The position numbers were made by a program, and so were the translations under genes. From NCBI GenBank assembly GCA_029098225.1, contig JAQXNX010000024.1, positions 1 through 64,000 of the forward strand: a stretch of 64,000 bases of DNA, in the 5' to 3' direction. Positions 52,988 to 63,129 of this stretch are shown piece after piece (position 1 is the first letter of the stretch; every line of letters begins with the position of its first letter). A model generated the notes under the pieces. It saw only the letters and a list, made by a program, of their open reading frames with translations. It did no database searches and was not told the origin of the DNA. This DNA is from Spirochaetales bacterium (GTDB taxonomy: Bacteria > Spirochaetota > Spirochaetia > Treponematales > Treponemataceae).

Positions 52988-55051
52988 ATGCCTGGTTTTT
53001 ATGATTATTATGATGTTGCCGTAGTTGGTGCGGGACATGCCGGAATTGAAGCGGGACTTGCCTGTGCCCGCATGGGGTTGAAAACTGTACTTATTACCCA
53101 GACTCCGGATGCAATTGCGCGTATGAGCTGTAATCCTTCTATTGGAGGAATTGCAAAAGGAAACATTGTCCGCGAAATTGATGCGCTTGGCGGCCAGATG
53201 GCAAAGCTTATTGATAAGTCTATGATTCAGTTCCGCATGCTCAATAAAAGCCGCGGACCTGCTGTTCAGGCACCACGTTCTCAGGCAGATAAAATTACAT
53301 ATTCTCAGCTTGCAAGAAAAACCTGTGAGACAACTCCAAATCTCTATACATTAATGGATACTGTTATTGATATACTTACAACAGCATCAACTACACCGCT
53401 TCCTCCAAACAGCGACAGCGCTGCAGAAAAGGGAACAATTCCCGGTGAGTTCCGCGGCGATGGACGAACAGAGGCTGCAAAAAGCGGAATGCGCCAGAAG
53501 GTAACCGGTGTTGTTACAGAACGTGGACGTATTATTCCGGTTCGTTCTGTAGTATTAACAACAGGAACATTTTTGGGCGGACGAATTTTTATTGGTGAAT
53601 ATGATGCTCCCTGCGGTCGAGTAGGTGAGCCTGCCGCTTATGGTCTTACAGAAAGTTTACACAGACTTGGTTTTACAACCGGACGTTTAAAGACAGGAAC
53701 TCCTCCACGAATCTTGAGAAAGACTGTAGATTTTTCCAAACTGGAAGAACAGCCCGGCGATACAGAGGTAATTCCATTCAGTTTTGAAACTGAGCGTGTA
53801 GAACGTCCTCTTGTAAACTGTCATATTGTTTATACAAATGAAGAAACTCATAAAATTATCCGCGATAACATCGGGCGTTCTCCACTTTATTCCGGAAAAA
53901 TCAGTGGTATTGGTCCGCGCTATTGTCCTTCTATTGAAGATAAGGTAATGCGCTTTAAGGAACGCGACCGTCATCAGATTTTTGTTGAACCTGAAGGTCT
54001 TGAAACTGATGAGATTTATTTGAACGGGCTTTCTTCCAGCCTGCCGGAATGTGTACAGGATGCCTTTATGCGTACAATGCACGGATTTGAAAATGCCGTA
54101 CAGAGCCGTCCGGGCTATGCAGTTGAATATGATTTTGTTGAACCGACACAGCTGTATCCTTCTTTGGAAACAAAACGTGTTGCAGGTCTTTTTAATGCCG
54201 GTCAGATAAATGGAACTTCCGGTTATGAAGAGGCTGCCGGACAGGGGCTTATTGCCGGAATGAATGCAGGTCTATATGCACGCTCTCATATTGATTTATG
54301 TGGCCCGCTTGCAGAAATTCCTCATTCTCTTAACGGTGTGCCTTCAAGCATGGAAAAAGATGCTTTCCGCCCTAAGGCAGATATGACAAATGAAGAAAAG
54401 GCCCGCTTTGCAGAAATTTCTGAACGCGAAACTCACGAGCTTAATGATTACGAACGTGGAGTTCAGAAAAAAGCAGGTTTTGACGCGTTCGATAAGATTC
54501 CGGAATTTGAGCCTGTAATTCTTGGGCGTGATGAAGCTTACATCGGCGTATTGATTGACGACCTTGTAACACTCGGAACAAAAGAGCCTTACCGAATGTT
54601 CACTGCGCGCGCAGAATACCGGTTAAAGCTCCGGCACGACACTGCAGATCGTCGCCTTGCAAAATACGCCTTCCGCTGCGGATTAAAAACTCAGACACAG
54701 TTTGATGCAATTAACGAAAAATATGCCCGCCTTGCCGAGATAGAAGCTCAGCTTCTTAAAAAGCCTGATATGGAAAATCCGGGCTACCCTGAGGCAGATT
54801 GGGAAATGGCTAAAATTGACGCTAAGTATAAGTATTATATAGAAAAGCAGGACCGCCGTGTAGAAAAACTTCATAAGATGGAAAATGCGCGGATACCTGC
54901 TGATTTTGATTACGGCAGCATTCCGTCTCTTTCTGCAGAAAGCCGCAACAAGCTGGAAGCAATCCGGCCGGTTACGTTAGGGCAGGCTAACCGAATCAGT
55001 GGAATTCGAAACAGCGATATTATGCTTTTGATGGTTTACCTTAAAAGATAA
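52988..55051 (+). CDS. mnmG: tRNA uridine-5-carboxymethylaminomethyl synthesis enzyme MnmG
   Basis: With MnmE it modifies wobble uridine 34 of several tRNAs. The 687-residue flavoprotein has VVGAGHAGIEAG (FAD binding, about 11-22), SCNPSIGGIAKG, GTPPRI and GQINGTSGYEEAAGQG. It is about 58 residues longer than the E. coli protein. Much of the excess is a polar loop at about 131-170 (TTASTTPLPPNSDSAAEKG), between NLYTLMDTV and KVTGVVTERG, where homologues have a short turn. MnmE is not in the window. It is probably monocistronic. Confidence 0.94.
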   Translation: MPGFYDYYDVAVVGAGHAGIEAGLACARMGLKTVLITQTPDAIARMSCNPSIGGIAKGNIVREIDALGGQMAKLIDKSMIQFRMLNKSRGPAVQAPRSQADKITYSQLARKTCETTPNLYTLMDTVIDILTTASTTPLPPNSDSAAEKGTIPGEFRGDGRTEAAKSGMRQKVTGVVTERGRIIPVRSVVLTTGTFLGGRIFIGEYDAPCGRVGEPAAYGLTESLHRLGFTTGRLKTGTPPRILRKTVDFSKLEEQPGDTEVIPFSFETERVERPLVNCHIVYTNEETHKIIRDNIGRSPLYSGKISGIGPRYCPSIEDKVMRFKERDRHQIFVEPEGLETDEIYLNGLSSSLPECVQDAFMRTMHGFENAVQSRPGYAVEYDFVEPTQLYPSLETKRVAGLFNAGQINGTSGYEEAAGQGLIAGMNAGLYARSHIDLCGPLAEIPHSLNGVPSSMEKDAFRPKADMTNEEKARFAEISERETHELNDYERGVQKKAGFDAFDKIPEFEPVILGRDEAYIGVLIDDLVTLGTKEPYRMFTARAEYRLKLRHDTADRRLAKYAFRCGLKTQTQFDAINEKYARLAEIEAQLLKKPDMENPGYPEADWEMAKIDAKYKYYIEKQDRRVEKLHKMENARIPADFDYGSIPSLSAESRNKLEAIRPVTLGQANRISGIRNSDIMLLMVYLKR

Positions 55052-55054
55052 TTT

Positions 55055-55083
55055 CATCACTGCGGGCGCTGTGTGCGGTGATG
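55055..55083. repeat. Short hairpin between mnmG and the HD-GYP gene
   Basis: CATCAC...GTGATG arms with extra GC pairing lie in the 70-nt gap between these convergent genes. There is no T-run, so termination is uncertain. Confidence 0.3.
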
Positions 55084-55121
55084 CACAGATTAAATTGCCG
55101 GATGCACAATAAAATTAAGCG

Positions 55122-56834
55122 CTAAAGTTCATTCATTGTGGAATTGTAATATTCTTCCAGTTGAGGACGGCATTCTATAAAAATCTTGCCAATCTGCGGA
55201 TCAAAATGATGACCTAAATCATTTTTTATTATTTCGAAAGCTTCGTCAAATGTCTTTGCTTCTTTATAACATCGTTTACTTACAAGGGCATCAAAAACAT
55301 CTGCAAGAGCCATAATGCGTGCTTCCAGAGGAATTTCTGTTCCACGCAAATGTTCAGGATAACCTTCGCCATTCCATTTTTCGTGGTGATAGTGAGCAAC
55401 ATTGATAGCAATTCTTCGGAAATCATCATCATCAATATCGCTTAAAACTTTTTCTACAATTACAGCACCTTTTGCAGGATGTTCTTTCATTTTTTCATAT
55501 TCTTCTTGAGTGAATTTTCCAGGTTTACGTAAAATAGAATCATCAACTGCAATTTTTCCAAGATCGTGCATAGGAGCTGCTTTAACAATAAGCTTGCAGA
55601 ATTGCGGAGTACAGCCTGAAATCTCTGAGTGCTTGCGAAGTTCCTCTATAAAAATTTGAATACAATCGCTGGTACGCAAAATATGTCCACCGGTGGAGTT
55701 ATCGCGGCTTTCGACCATAGTTGCAATTCCTCTTATAATGGAATCCTGCATGTCTGTAACTTGAAGAGTTTTTTCTTCAATCAGTTTGGAAAGCTCTTTA
55801 TTATATGAATTAATTCCTTTTATATAATTCTGCTGTTCAGTATCATCACGGAGCTCTAAAAGATAACCCATTCTCATTCTGCTCGCGGAAAGAAGATGTA
55901 CCGTGCAGATTCCTGCTTTTTCGGTGCAGGTAATTTTAAAATCCTGATTACTATGCTCTGCCCATTTCCAGTTTTCATCTTTGTAGTGAAGCTTATTAAT
56001 TAAATCAGAATACATTTCTGGAATTTGAGAATCTATGGGAATAGAATCAAGTTCAGGGAAAAATTTAAGTGCAAATTCGTCGCAGCTAAGAAAACGAAAT
56101 TTATTATCAAAGGCAATATAACCATAGCCCCCGCGATTTTTGTACACATTTATAAGATTCAGCTGAATATCGTAAGTATTTACTTTTAAAGAAAAATAAA
56201 TAAAAAAGGCTTCCATTAGAATGTAGGTATAAGGCATTAAATTCAATTCAATGTCTAAAGAAAGCGGAATGATATAAGAAAGCGTTCCTGCAATAAGCAT
56301 GACCAGGAGAATTTTTAAATTCTTTTTTGAAACGTGTTTTTTAGTAAGAATAGAATGGATTACTGCGATAATCGCAGAAATATTAATCAGTGCAAGATAA
56401 AAAATGTATAAAAACATTAGAGGTCCTGCTTCTGAACTTATTATGGTAAGACCATTTTTTGTACTTATACGGGAATTTGCAAAAAATAAATTTGAGTCTT
56501 TTGTAGTTGCAACAAAAATGCTGATAATTAAAGCATAAATAAAAAGTCCGAATCGAAGCGGAAAAAAGAATCTTTTATTGCACAGTTCAATGACAATTAC
56601 AAGCATAAACATAATTGTAAAAATGCTGCCAATATAAGAAATAAGATTACCGGACATTGCCGCTTCAAGCGAATTTGCGTAAACAGACATTGCATAACCA
56701 AAATTAGAAATGAGAGTTGTCAGAAAAAGCATTAAATAATTCTTATTAATTTTGCCTGAATTAATTTCAAAATAAATGATTATTGCAATCAGAGAGAAGA
56801 AGAAAGAAATTAAGTAAATAAATCTTAAGTCCAT
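55122..56834 (-). CDS. Membrane HD-GYP cyclic di-GMP phosphodiesterase
   Basis: Probably degrades cyclic di-GMP at the inner membrane. The 570-residue protein begins with about seven membrane helices (1-225) resembling the 7TM sensor found on some histidine kinases, then a PAS-like region (about 228-335), a short coiled coil, and an HD-GYP domain. HDLGKIAV (about 421-428), HHEKWNGEGYP (about 481-491) and GTEIPLEARIMALADVFDAL are intact, so the enzyme is likely active. It opposes the GGDEF protein at 28661 in function. It starts about 250 nt from the divergent RHS gene. Confidence 0.88.
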   Translation of the reverse strand: MDLRFIYLISFFFSLIAIIIYFEINSGKINKNYLMLFLTTLISNFGYAMSVYANSLEAAMSGNLISYIGSIFTIMFMLVIVIELCNKRFFFPLRFGLFIYALIISIFVATTKDSNLFFANSRISTKNGLTIISSEAGPLMFLYIFYLALINISAIIAVIHSILTKKHVSKKNLKILLVMLIAGTLSYIIPLSLDIELNLMPYTYILMEAFFIYFSLKVNTYDIQLNLINVYKNRGGYGYIAFDNKFRFLSCDEFALKFFPELDSIPIDSQIPEMYSDLINKLHYKDENWKWAEHSNQDFKITCTEKAGICTVHLLSASRMRMGYLLELRDDTEQQNYIKGINSYNKELSKLIEEKTLQVTDMQDSIIRGIATMVESRDNSTGGHILRTSDCIQIFIEELRKHSEISGCTPQFCKLIVKAAPMHDLGKIAVDDSILRKPGKFTQEEYEKMKEHPAKGAVIVEKVLSDIDDDDFRRIAINVAHYHHEKWNGEGYPEHLRGTEIPLEARIMALADVFDALVSKRCYKEAKTFDEAFEIIKNDLGHHFDPQIGKIFIECRPQLEEYYNSTMNEL

Positions 56835-56999
56835 GCCTCATTATTATAAGCCTGTTTCTGGAAATTCTCTAGTTTTTTTGAAAAGTAGGGGTAAAAAAAA
56901 TTCTGTTTCGTGCGTTCGTGCGGGACCTCTGTCGTGGAGTCCTTAAAGGAGAGCTTTAATCTAATACTTTGGAAAATTATATAAATAAAATTAAAAAAA

Positions 57000-57028
57000 T
57001 TGCAGAATATAAATTTACATGATAAAAT
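57000..57028 (+). promoter_or_regulatory. Candidate promoter of the RHS gene
   Basis: -35 TTGCAG (57000-57005), 17-nt spacer, -10 TAAAAT (57023-57028) with TGA upstream as extended -10. A TAAGGTG ribosome-binding site precedes the ATG at 57085. The rest of the 250-nt gap (56835-57084) is AT-rich except for a short GC-rich islet at about 56910-56955; no gene is seen. Confidence 0.45.
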
Positions 57029-57084
57029 ATTATTGTCATAAATAATTTAATAATAATTGAATATAAAAAAGTGTAAGGTGAATT

Positions 57085-60000
57085 ATGAAAATTAAAAAAC
57101 TGATTTCTACAATTCTTTTATCCTGTACATTATGTTTATGTTTCGCAAAGCCAGGAGATGTTTACCCAGATCCTCATGGAGGAATGGATGATGAGTTGTT
57201 AAATGAAATTGTAAGTTATGGAACAGAACCGCAGAGCGAAAAAGCAGCAGAAATCCTAAGGGGAAAGGCTATTGCAAAAATCATTCAATATATCATGGAT
57301 ATTTTGCATCCTAGCAGGATAAAATGGGAAGAGTTTAAAGATGCTTTAGATGAGTATACAGATAAGAAGGATGGTACATCTTTAAAGTCAATTCTTGATG
57401 TAATAAGTAATCATTCAAATAATTATGATAATAAATCACAAAATTTAGGTCAGACAATTTCTGGAAACTTGTTGAATAAATTAGAAATTGCTGTTCAAAA
57501 ATTAGCTGAAAAACTAGGCGATCCGGTCCGGCTTACAGACGGAGTATATGAACAGAATGAGACTGATTTTTCTACAGGTAATACAAATAGAATTGAAGTA
57601 ACAAGAAAATACCAGTCTACCGTACAAACAAGCGGCAGTTTCGGATATGGCTGGGAAACAAATCTTGATTCTCGAATAATTCTTGGTATTGATCCTATAG
57701 AAAAGCTTTATCAAGTTATTGAAGCTCTTAAACAGTATCAAATCTGCCTTAATGAAAATGTTGGAAAACTTGAAAGTGAACTTGCAGATTATTATAAAGT
57801 CAGTTCTATTTATAATGCAGAAAGCGAAATCAGAGAAAAAATCAATATTATAGAAAGTGATTTATCAGAAGTACCTTTTATGGAAATAGAAGTGCTTGAT
57901 GCAAAAGAAAAGGCACAGTCAATCTATGAATATAATTTATATCTTGAAGCAGAAGATATATATAATGGACTTGAAAGATATAAAAAGGATGCTAAGCAGG
58001 GAATTGAAAAATTAAAAACAGATATCAATCTTGCAAGGAATGATGCGCAGAAGCTTGATGAGTTAAAGAATGAAATTACATATAATGAATATTCATTAAA
58101 GGAATACAACCGTCGCATCCAGGTCTCGAATGAAAGAAAAGCTAAAAATGCACGGGTAAGAATTGAGGGAAGTGATAAAGCTTTTGAAGAAACAGGAACA
58201 GATACAATTACATTTATAGATGAAAACAGCGTTCCTCATATACTCTATGAAACTTCGGAAGGCTGGAAGGTAAAAGACAATGAAAAGACTTCTTCCGGCG
58301 CTAACGATATCTTAGCCTGCGAGATTGTTCAAAATAATGAGTTTTCAGCAAATGCTTACTATGTTGTTAAATTCAGAAATGGTTCTAAGAATTATTATGA
58401 CAGTTATGGATTATTTATTGGAAAAGCAGACATAAATAATAACTGTGTCTATATAAACAGAAACAGCGATGGAAAAATTAATAATATAAAAAATTCTGAC
58501 GGCGAAGAGCTTTCTTTTGAATATAAAAATAACAGAGTTGCAAAAATAACGAACGTTCGTTCGCCGGAAGAAAATGCCGTATACACTTACAGCGGTAACA
58601 AGCTGGTCTGCGTAAAAGATACGGACGGCGATGTTGTTACAATGGATTATGATTCAGACGGAAGGATGACATCGCTTAATAAATGCGACGGAAGCTCTGT
58701 AAAATTTGAATACGGTGAGCAGACTTCGGACGGAAAGATTCTTACAACTAAAACAACAAATGAAGAAGGTCACAGCGAAAGATTTGAATATTTCAGAAAT
58801 GACAGGCGCACAGATTACATTGACCATGACGGAAACAGGACAAGCTACTTTTATGATGACCACCACAGGACAATAAAGGAAATCCGGGCGGACGGAAGCG
58901 TAATCCAGAACGAGTATGACAATTTTGGCAACCTCATAAAGGTAAATGAAAACGGAAACGTTACAGGATTTGAATATGACGCGCGAGGAAACAGAACATC
59001 TGCCTCATACAGCGATGGAAGCAGCGAGAAGTGGACTTATGACAGATTCGGTTTAGTAACTTCCTATACAGACCGGGACGGAGTTAAGCAGGAAATCCTT
59101 CGTGATGAAAACGGCAATGTTACAGGCTTTAAAAACGGAGGTAAGAGTGTATACCTTCAGGAAGTAAATTCTAAAGGGCAGGTCATAAACCGGACTGTTT
59201 CCGGACAGAATACAGTTTATACTGAATACGAATATGATGCTTATGGAAATTTAATCTGTGAAACCTGCGGGCGGATCAAAACTGAATATGAGTATGATTC
59301 AAGAAACAGAATTGAGAAAGTAATTCAGGGCGGAAAAGTTATAAGTGAATACAGCTATGAAAATATTCCTGCAGAAGGAAATAAAACAGGCGAAAACAGA
59401 ATAATCCGTAAAGACTACAACGGCCTTGAAACAGTTTATGTTACAAACGGAAGAAAGGACATAACAAAGGTTATTCAGAAAGATACAGTTACAGAAACAG
59501 TTCACGAGACTCGAATTGAGTATGACAGAAGGCATCTGCCGCTTAAAGTTTATTCAGGTAACGGAGAAACTGAAAAACCTGTTTCAGGCTATCTGTATAC
59601 AAAAGAAGGAAACCTTAAGGCAGAAGTTTCATACGGAAATGAAAGCTGGATTAAAGTCTATGAATATAAAAACGGAGTGATTTCCGAAATAAAGCAGTTT
59701 AAGACAGCTTCCCTTACTGAACAGGAAGAAATTACTGAGGAAAAAATTAATCAGCTTCTTTTACTTGCAGGCGATAAGGTTTATGTTCAGAAATATGACA
59801 TAAAAATCCAGAACGAAAACAGAAAGCTCCTTACGGTAACTGATGCCCTTGGAACTTCAAGCCTGTTTGAATATGACGGCTATGGAAAGCTTGTAAAGAC
59901 AACGGACGGAAACGGAGATTCGCTGCAAAATACATATACTTACGGCGGAAGAATTACAAAAGAACAGAATGCTTTCGGCGGCTGGTATGAATACGGCTAC

Positions 60001-63000
60001 AGTACGGAAGGCTTTTTAACAAGGGGAGGAGAGCAGAATGGAAGGGCAGTCAGCGCAGAATACTATCCTGACGGAAGCATAAGGTACATTACCGACCGCT
60101 ATGGAAAAACTACATATTATAATTATGATTCCAGAGGCCGCACAGAAAGCATTCAGAGTGAAGGAAAGAAAATCTGGTATGAGTATGACAGCTTTGACCG
60201 CATAATTAAGCAGACTGTCGGAAGCTCACCGGATGAATACTCGGCTGTTTATTATGCTGAATATGAATATTCAGAAGACGGAAGAAGCGTAAGGGTTACA
60301 GAAGGCGGAAAATACAGGACAACATACCTTCTTGATGCCTTCGGAAACGTAATAAAACAGATTGACGGAAACAATAACGAACGTTCGTTTGTTTATGACT
60401 CTCTGAATCAGATGACAGAAAGCTATGACGGATACAACAATAAGACAGAATATGAATACAATGCACTGGGTACAGTAAGTAAAATCATCCTGCCTGACGG
60501 TTCAGTTACAAAATATGAATATAACTGCATGGGACAGATTTCAAAAGTAACAGATGACTGCGGAATAGTTTATACGGCTTCTTACGACAGGGCTGGAAGA
60601 CTTGTAAAAGAGAGAAGCAGGGCTGATTCAGAAAAAACTTATGAATATGACAGGGCTGGAAGAGTTACAAAAGTTTTCTCTGGCGGAGAAGTTGTTGAGA
60701 GTTATACTTACGGAGCTTATAACAGGACAATCACAGTAAAAGACGGAAACGGAAATAATTACATATATAATTACGATTCATATGGACGGCTGGTCAGCGA
60801 GAAAAACCGCAGCGGCCTTGAACAGAATTATTTTTATGACGAAGGCGGAGAATTAAAATCAAGGAACAGTTTTGACGGATATTCAACGACTATAAATTAT
60901 TCCTCAGACAGGACAATACGTACAGTTCACTATTCAGACGGAAGCGAAAAACGTTTTGTGTACGACATGCTTGGAAACATCATAGAAGCAGAAAATGTCT
61001 ATGGAAAAACTGAATACAGCTATGACAAGGGCGGAAGATTAATCCTTCAGAAAGAGATAACTGTAAACGAAGAGGTTTCCTTTGAGTACGATGCAGCAGG
61101 AAACAGGACTAAGCTTCTCAGTGCAAACAGGGAGACTGTTTACAGTTACGGCAGGAATAATGAAGTCAAAAAAATATTTGACAATAAACAAAGAGTGAGT
61201 ATAGAATTAGACTATAACAAAAACGGAAAGGAAGTATTGAGAAGATTCGGAAACGGAACAGAAGAAAAAACTCTTTATGACAAAAACGACAGAATAATTG
61301 CAAAGTATCAGATAACTGCTGAGAACGAACTACTATGGGCTGAAGGCTATGTATATGAGGCTGACGGCAAGCGCTCTTTAACCGTGAATCAAAATGGTCA
61401 GATTACACTTTATGAATATAATAAAAAAGGCCAGCTTTCTAAAATCTTTTATCCATATGACAAAAATCTAATCCAGAATTTACAGGAAGAAGCTCAAATA
61501 AATGGTCTTCCTGTAAATGCAGAAATTACAATCAATAAATCTCTGACTCCAGAGCAAGCAAAAGAAAGTAAAAGCTTAATGGAGAAAATTCATGCAGGAC
61601 TTTCCAGAAGAATAACAAATATGCAGATATTTATTGAAGAAAGTTATGAATATGATTCTAATGGAAATAGAATTGCAAAAATCAATCCTTATGGGACTAT
61701 AAATTATACTTATGATAAGGAGAACTGTCTGTTATCTTCTGGTTCCCGCGGTGAAACTTACGTTACTTATACTTATGATAAAATGGGAAATCTTCTTACG
61801 GAAGAAAGTTCTCGTAAAATAACAAAATATGCTTATAACTCTCAGAGCCGCCTTATTTACTGCGAAGTAACTGATAATTTAGAAAAAGAATACAGTCAGT
61901 CTACTTACGCTTACGATGCGTTTGGAAGGCGTATACTTGTACAGGACAAAGGTGAAACAGCATTACGAACTTTGTATGATGGTTTAACTTTCGATGTAAT
62001 AAAACAAAGCCCGACTATGGCAAACGGAATGTTTACGGATTCATTTGATACAGGAATTCATTACAGTAAAACAGGTAGACCAACCGGAGACAGATATCGC
62101 TACATAAGTGATGAAGATGTTTATGATAATTCACGATACAGATATATTGATGAAAATACATTTAAAATTGCTAATGGTCGTTATCGGGGTGAGAGAACTC
62201 AGGTTTCTGTAAACGGTTCAATTGCTGCCCAGGCAACCAGCGAAGGTGCGCAGTATTTTTCAACTGACTTGCTTGGCTCTGTTGTTAGCGTTACTGATAA
62301 CTATGGTAATCAGAAAGCAGGCTACAGCTATGATGCATTTGGTTTACTCGTCCAGGGAGATTTGTCTGGTTCAACAGATTTCGGCTTCCTTGGCAAGCAG
62401 AGTGACGCTACTGCTAAATTGTATAACTACGGATATCGTGATTACAAGCCGCAGCTGGCAAGATTCACAACTATTGACCCGATTCGCGATGGAAGCAACT
62501 GGTTTACGTATTGTAACGGAGATTCAGTAAATTTTGTGGATTTGTGGGGATTGGAAAATTTAAAACCAATACTTCTTTATATGCAAGATAAACGATGGGG
62601 AGATCAAGTAACTGGTAATCCTGATGCAACACCATCTAAAACAAATAAACAAATTAAACAAATTGGATGTTATTTAGTTGGATATTGTGAGGCAGCAATT
62701 ACTCTTACAGAAAATGAAATATATACACCGGATTTTTTTAATCAATATACTGAAATGTTCGATACTGATCAGCGCTTTGATTCAAATAAAGCTTCTGAAA
62801 TAACTGGTTTGACAAATATTGCTATTTTTAAAAGTAACGATGAAGATCTTACTGATAAAATAAATGAATTAAATGACTCTACAATAAAATATGTAGTTAT
62901 GGCGCAAGTTCCATATGATTTAGCTGGCGACTTACATTGGGTAAATATATACGGAGGTGTTGATGATGATGGATATATAAATATTGTTGGTACTTCTGAA

Positions 63001-63117
63001 AATGATTATTCTGCAACAGGATTACGGAGTCAAATAGATACCTGGGATTTTTCTGATGGTGTAAAAATAAAAGCTTCTGATATAGAGCAGTTAAGAGTCT
63101 TTACAAAGAATAAATAG
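57085..63117 (+). CDS. Secreted RHS/YD-repeat protein with C39-like cysteine-peptidase C-terminus (polymorphic toxin)
   Basis: A 2010-residue exported protein. A signal peptide (about 1-22, TLCLCFAKPG) is followed by a helical region, a DUF6531-like segment (DPVRLTDGVYEQNETDF...YGWETNLDSR) and a coiled coil (about 215-350). More than forty YD/RHS repeats (Y-D-x-x-G-x) form a shell from about 460 to 1790. The core ends with the usual motif DPIRDGSNWFTYCNGDSVNFVDLWGL. The variable tip (about 1827-2010) begins LYMQDKRWGDQV and has C1862 in IGCYLVGYCEA and H1951 in DLHWVNIYGG, the layout of C39_2 papain-like peptidases. I infer a contact or secreted toxin whose tip cleaves a protein substrate; processing and target are unknown. 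Confidence 0.86.
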   Translation: MKIKKLISTILLSCTLCLCFAKPGDVYPDPHGGMDDELLNEIVSYGTEPQSEKAAEILRGKAIAKIIQYIMDILHPSRIKWEEFKDALDEYTDKKDGTSLKSILDVISNHSNNYDNKSQNLGQTISGNLLNKLEIAVQKLAEKLGDPVRLTDGVYEQNETDFSTGNTNRIEVTRKYQSTVQTSGSFGYGWETNLDSRIILGIDPIEKLYQVIEALKQYQICLNENVGKLESELADYYKVSSIYNAESEIREKINIIESDLSEVPFMEIEVLDAKEKAQSIYEYNLYLEAEDIYNGLERYKKDAKQGIEKLKTDINLARNDAQKLDELKNEITYNEYSLKEYNRRIQVSNERKAKNARVRIEGSDKAFEETGTDTITFIDENSVPHILYETSEGWKVKDNEKTSSGANDILACEIVQNNEFSANAYYVVKFRNGSKNYYDSYGLFIGKADINNNCVYINRNSDGKINNIKNSDGEELSFEYKNNRVAKITNVRSPEENAVYTYSGNKLVCVKDTDGDVVTMDYDSDGRMTSLNKCDGSSVKFEYGEQTSDGKILTTKTTNEEGHSERFEYFRNDRRTDYIDHDGNRTSYFYDDHHRTIKEIRADGSVIQNEYDNFGNLIKVNENGNVTGFEYDARGNRTSASYSDGSSEKWTYDRFGLVTSYTDRDGVKQEILRDENGNVTGFKNGGKSVYLQEVNSKGQVINRTVSGQNTVYTEYEYDAYGNLICETCGRIKTEYEYDSRNRIEKVIQGGKVISEYSYENIPAEGNKTGENRIIRKDYNGLETVYVTNGRKDITKVIQKDTVTETVHETRIEYDRRHLPLKVYSGNGETEKPVSGYLYTKEGNLKAEVSYGNESWIKVYEYKNGVISEIKQFKTASLTEQEEITEEKINQLLLLAGDKVYVQKYDIKIQNENRKLLTVTDALGTSSLFEYDGYGKLVKTTDGNGDSLQNTYTYGGRITKEQNAFGGWYEYGYSTEGFLTRGGEQNGRAVSAEYYPDGSIRYITDRYGKTTYYNYDSRGRTESIQSEGKKIWYEYDSFDRIIKQTVGSSPDEYSAVYYAEYEYSEDGRSVRVTEGGKYRTTYLLDAFGNVIKQIDGNNNERSFVYDSLNQMTESYDGYNNKTEYEYNALGTVSKIILPDGSVTKYEYNCMGQISKVTDDCGIVYTASYDRAGRLVKERSRADSEKTYEYDRAGRVTKVFSGGEVVESYTYGAYNRTITVKDGNGNNYIYNYDSYGRLVSEKNRSGLEQNYFYDEGGELKSRNSFDGYSTTINYSSDRTIRTVHYSDGSEKRFVYDMLGNIIEAENVYGKTEYSYDKGGRLILQKEITVNEEVSFEYDAAGNRTKLLSANRETVYSYGRNNEVKKIFDNKQRVSIELDYNKNGKEVLRRFGNGTEEKTLYDKNDRIIAKYQITAENELLWAEGYVYEADGKRSLTVNQNGQITLYEYNKKGQLSKIFYPYDKNLIQNLQEEAQINGLPVNAEITINKSLTPEQAKESKSLMEKIHAGLSRRITNMQIFIEESYEYDSNGNRIAKINPYGTINYTYDKENCLLSSGSRGETYVTYTYDKMGNLLTEESSRKITKYAYNSQSRLIYCEVTDNLEKEYSQSTYAYDAFGRRILVQDKGETALRTLYDGLTFDVIKQSPTMANGMFTDSFDTGIHYSKTGRPTGDRYRYISDEDVYDNSRYRYIDENTFKIANGRYRGERTQVSVNGSIAAQATSEGAQYFSTDLLGSVVSVTDNYGNQKAGYSYDAFGLLVQGDLSGSTDFGFLGKQSDATAKLYNYGYRDYKPQLARFTTIDPIRDGSNWFTYCNGDSVNFVDLWGLENLKPILLYMQDKRWGDQVTGNPDATPSKTNKQIKQIGCYLVGYCEAAITLTENEIYTPDFFNQYTEMFDTDQRFDSNKASEITGLTNIAIFKSNDEDLTDKINELNDSTIKYVVMAQVPYDLAGDLHWVNIYGGVDDDGYINIVGTSENDYSATGLRSQIDTWDFSDGVKIKASDIEQLRVFTKNK

Positions 63118-63129
63118 GAGATATTAAAT

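Noticed and set aside
55055..55083. Terminator for mnmG
   Set aside because: A short hairpin is present but without a T-run on either strand, so it is listed only as a low-confidence repeat.
56910..56955. tRNA or small RNA in the GC-rich islet before the RHS gene
   Set aside because: No cloverleaf, T-loop or acceptor pairing can be drawn; it is at most a short repeat remnant.
57514..59535. Several minus-strand open frames in the RHS gene
   Set aside because: Antisense shadows of repetitive YD-repeat coding sequence.
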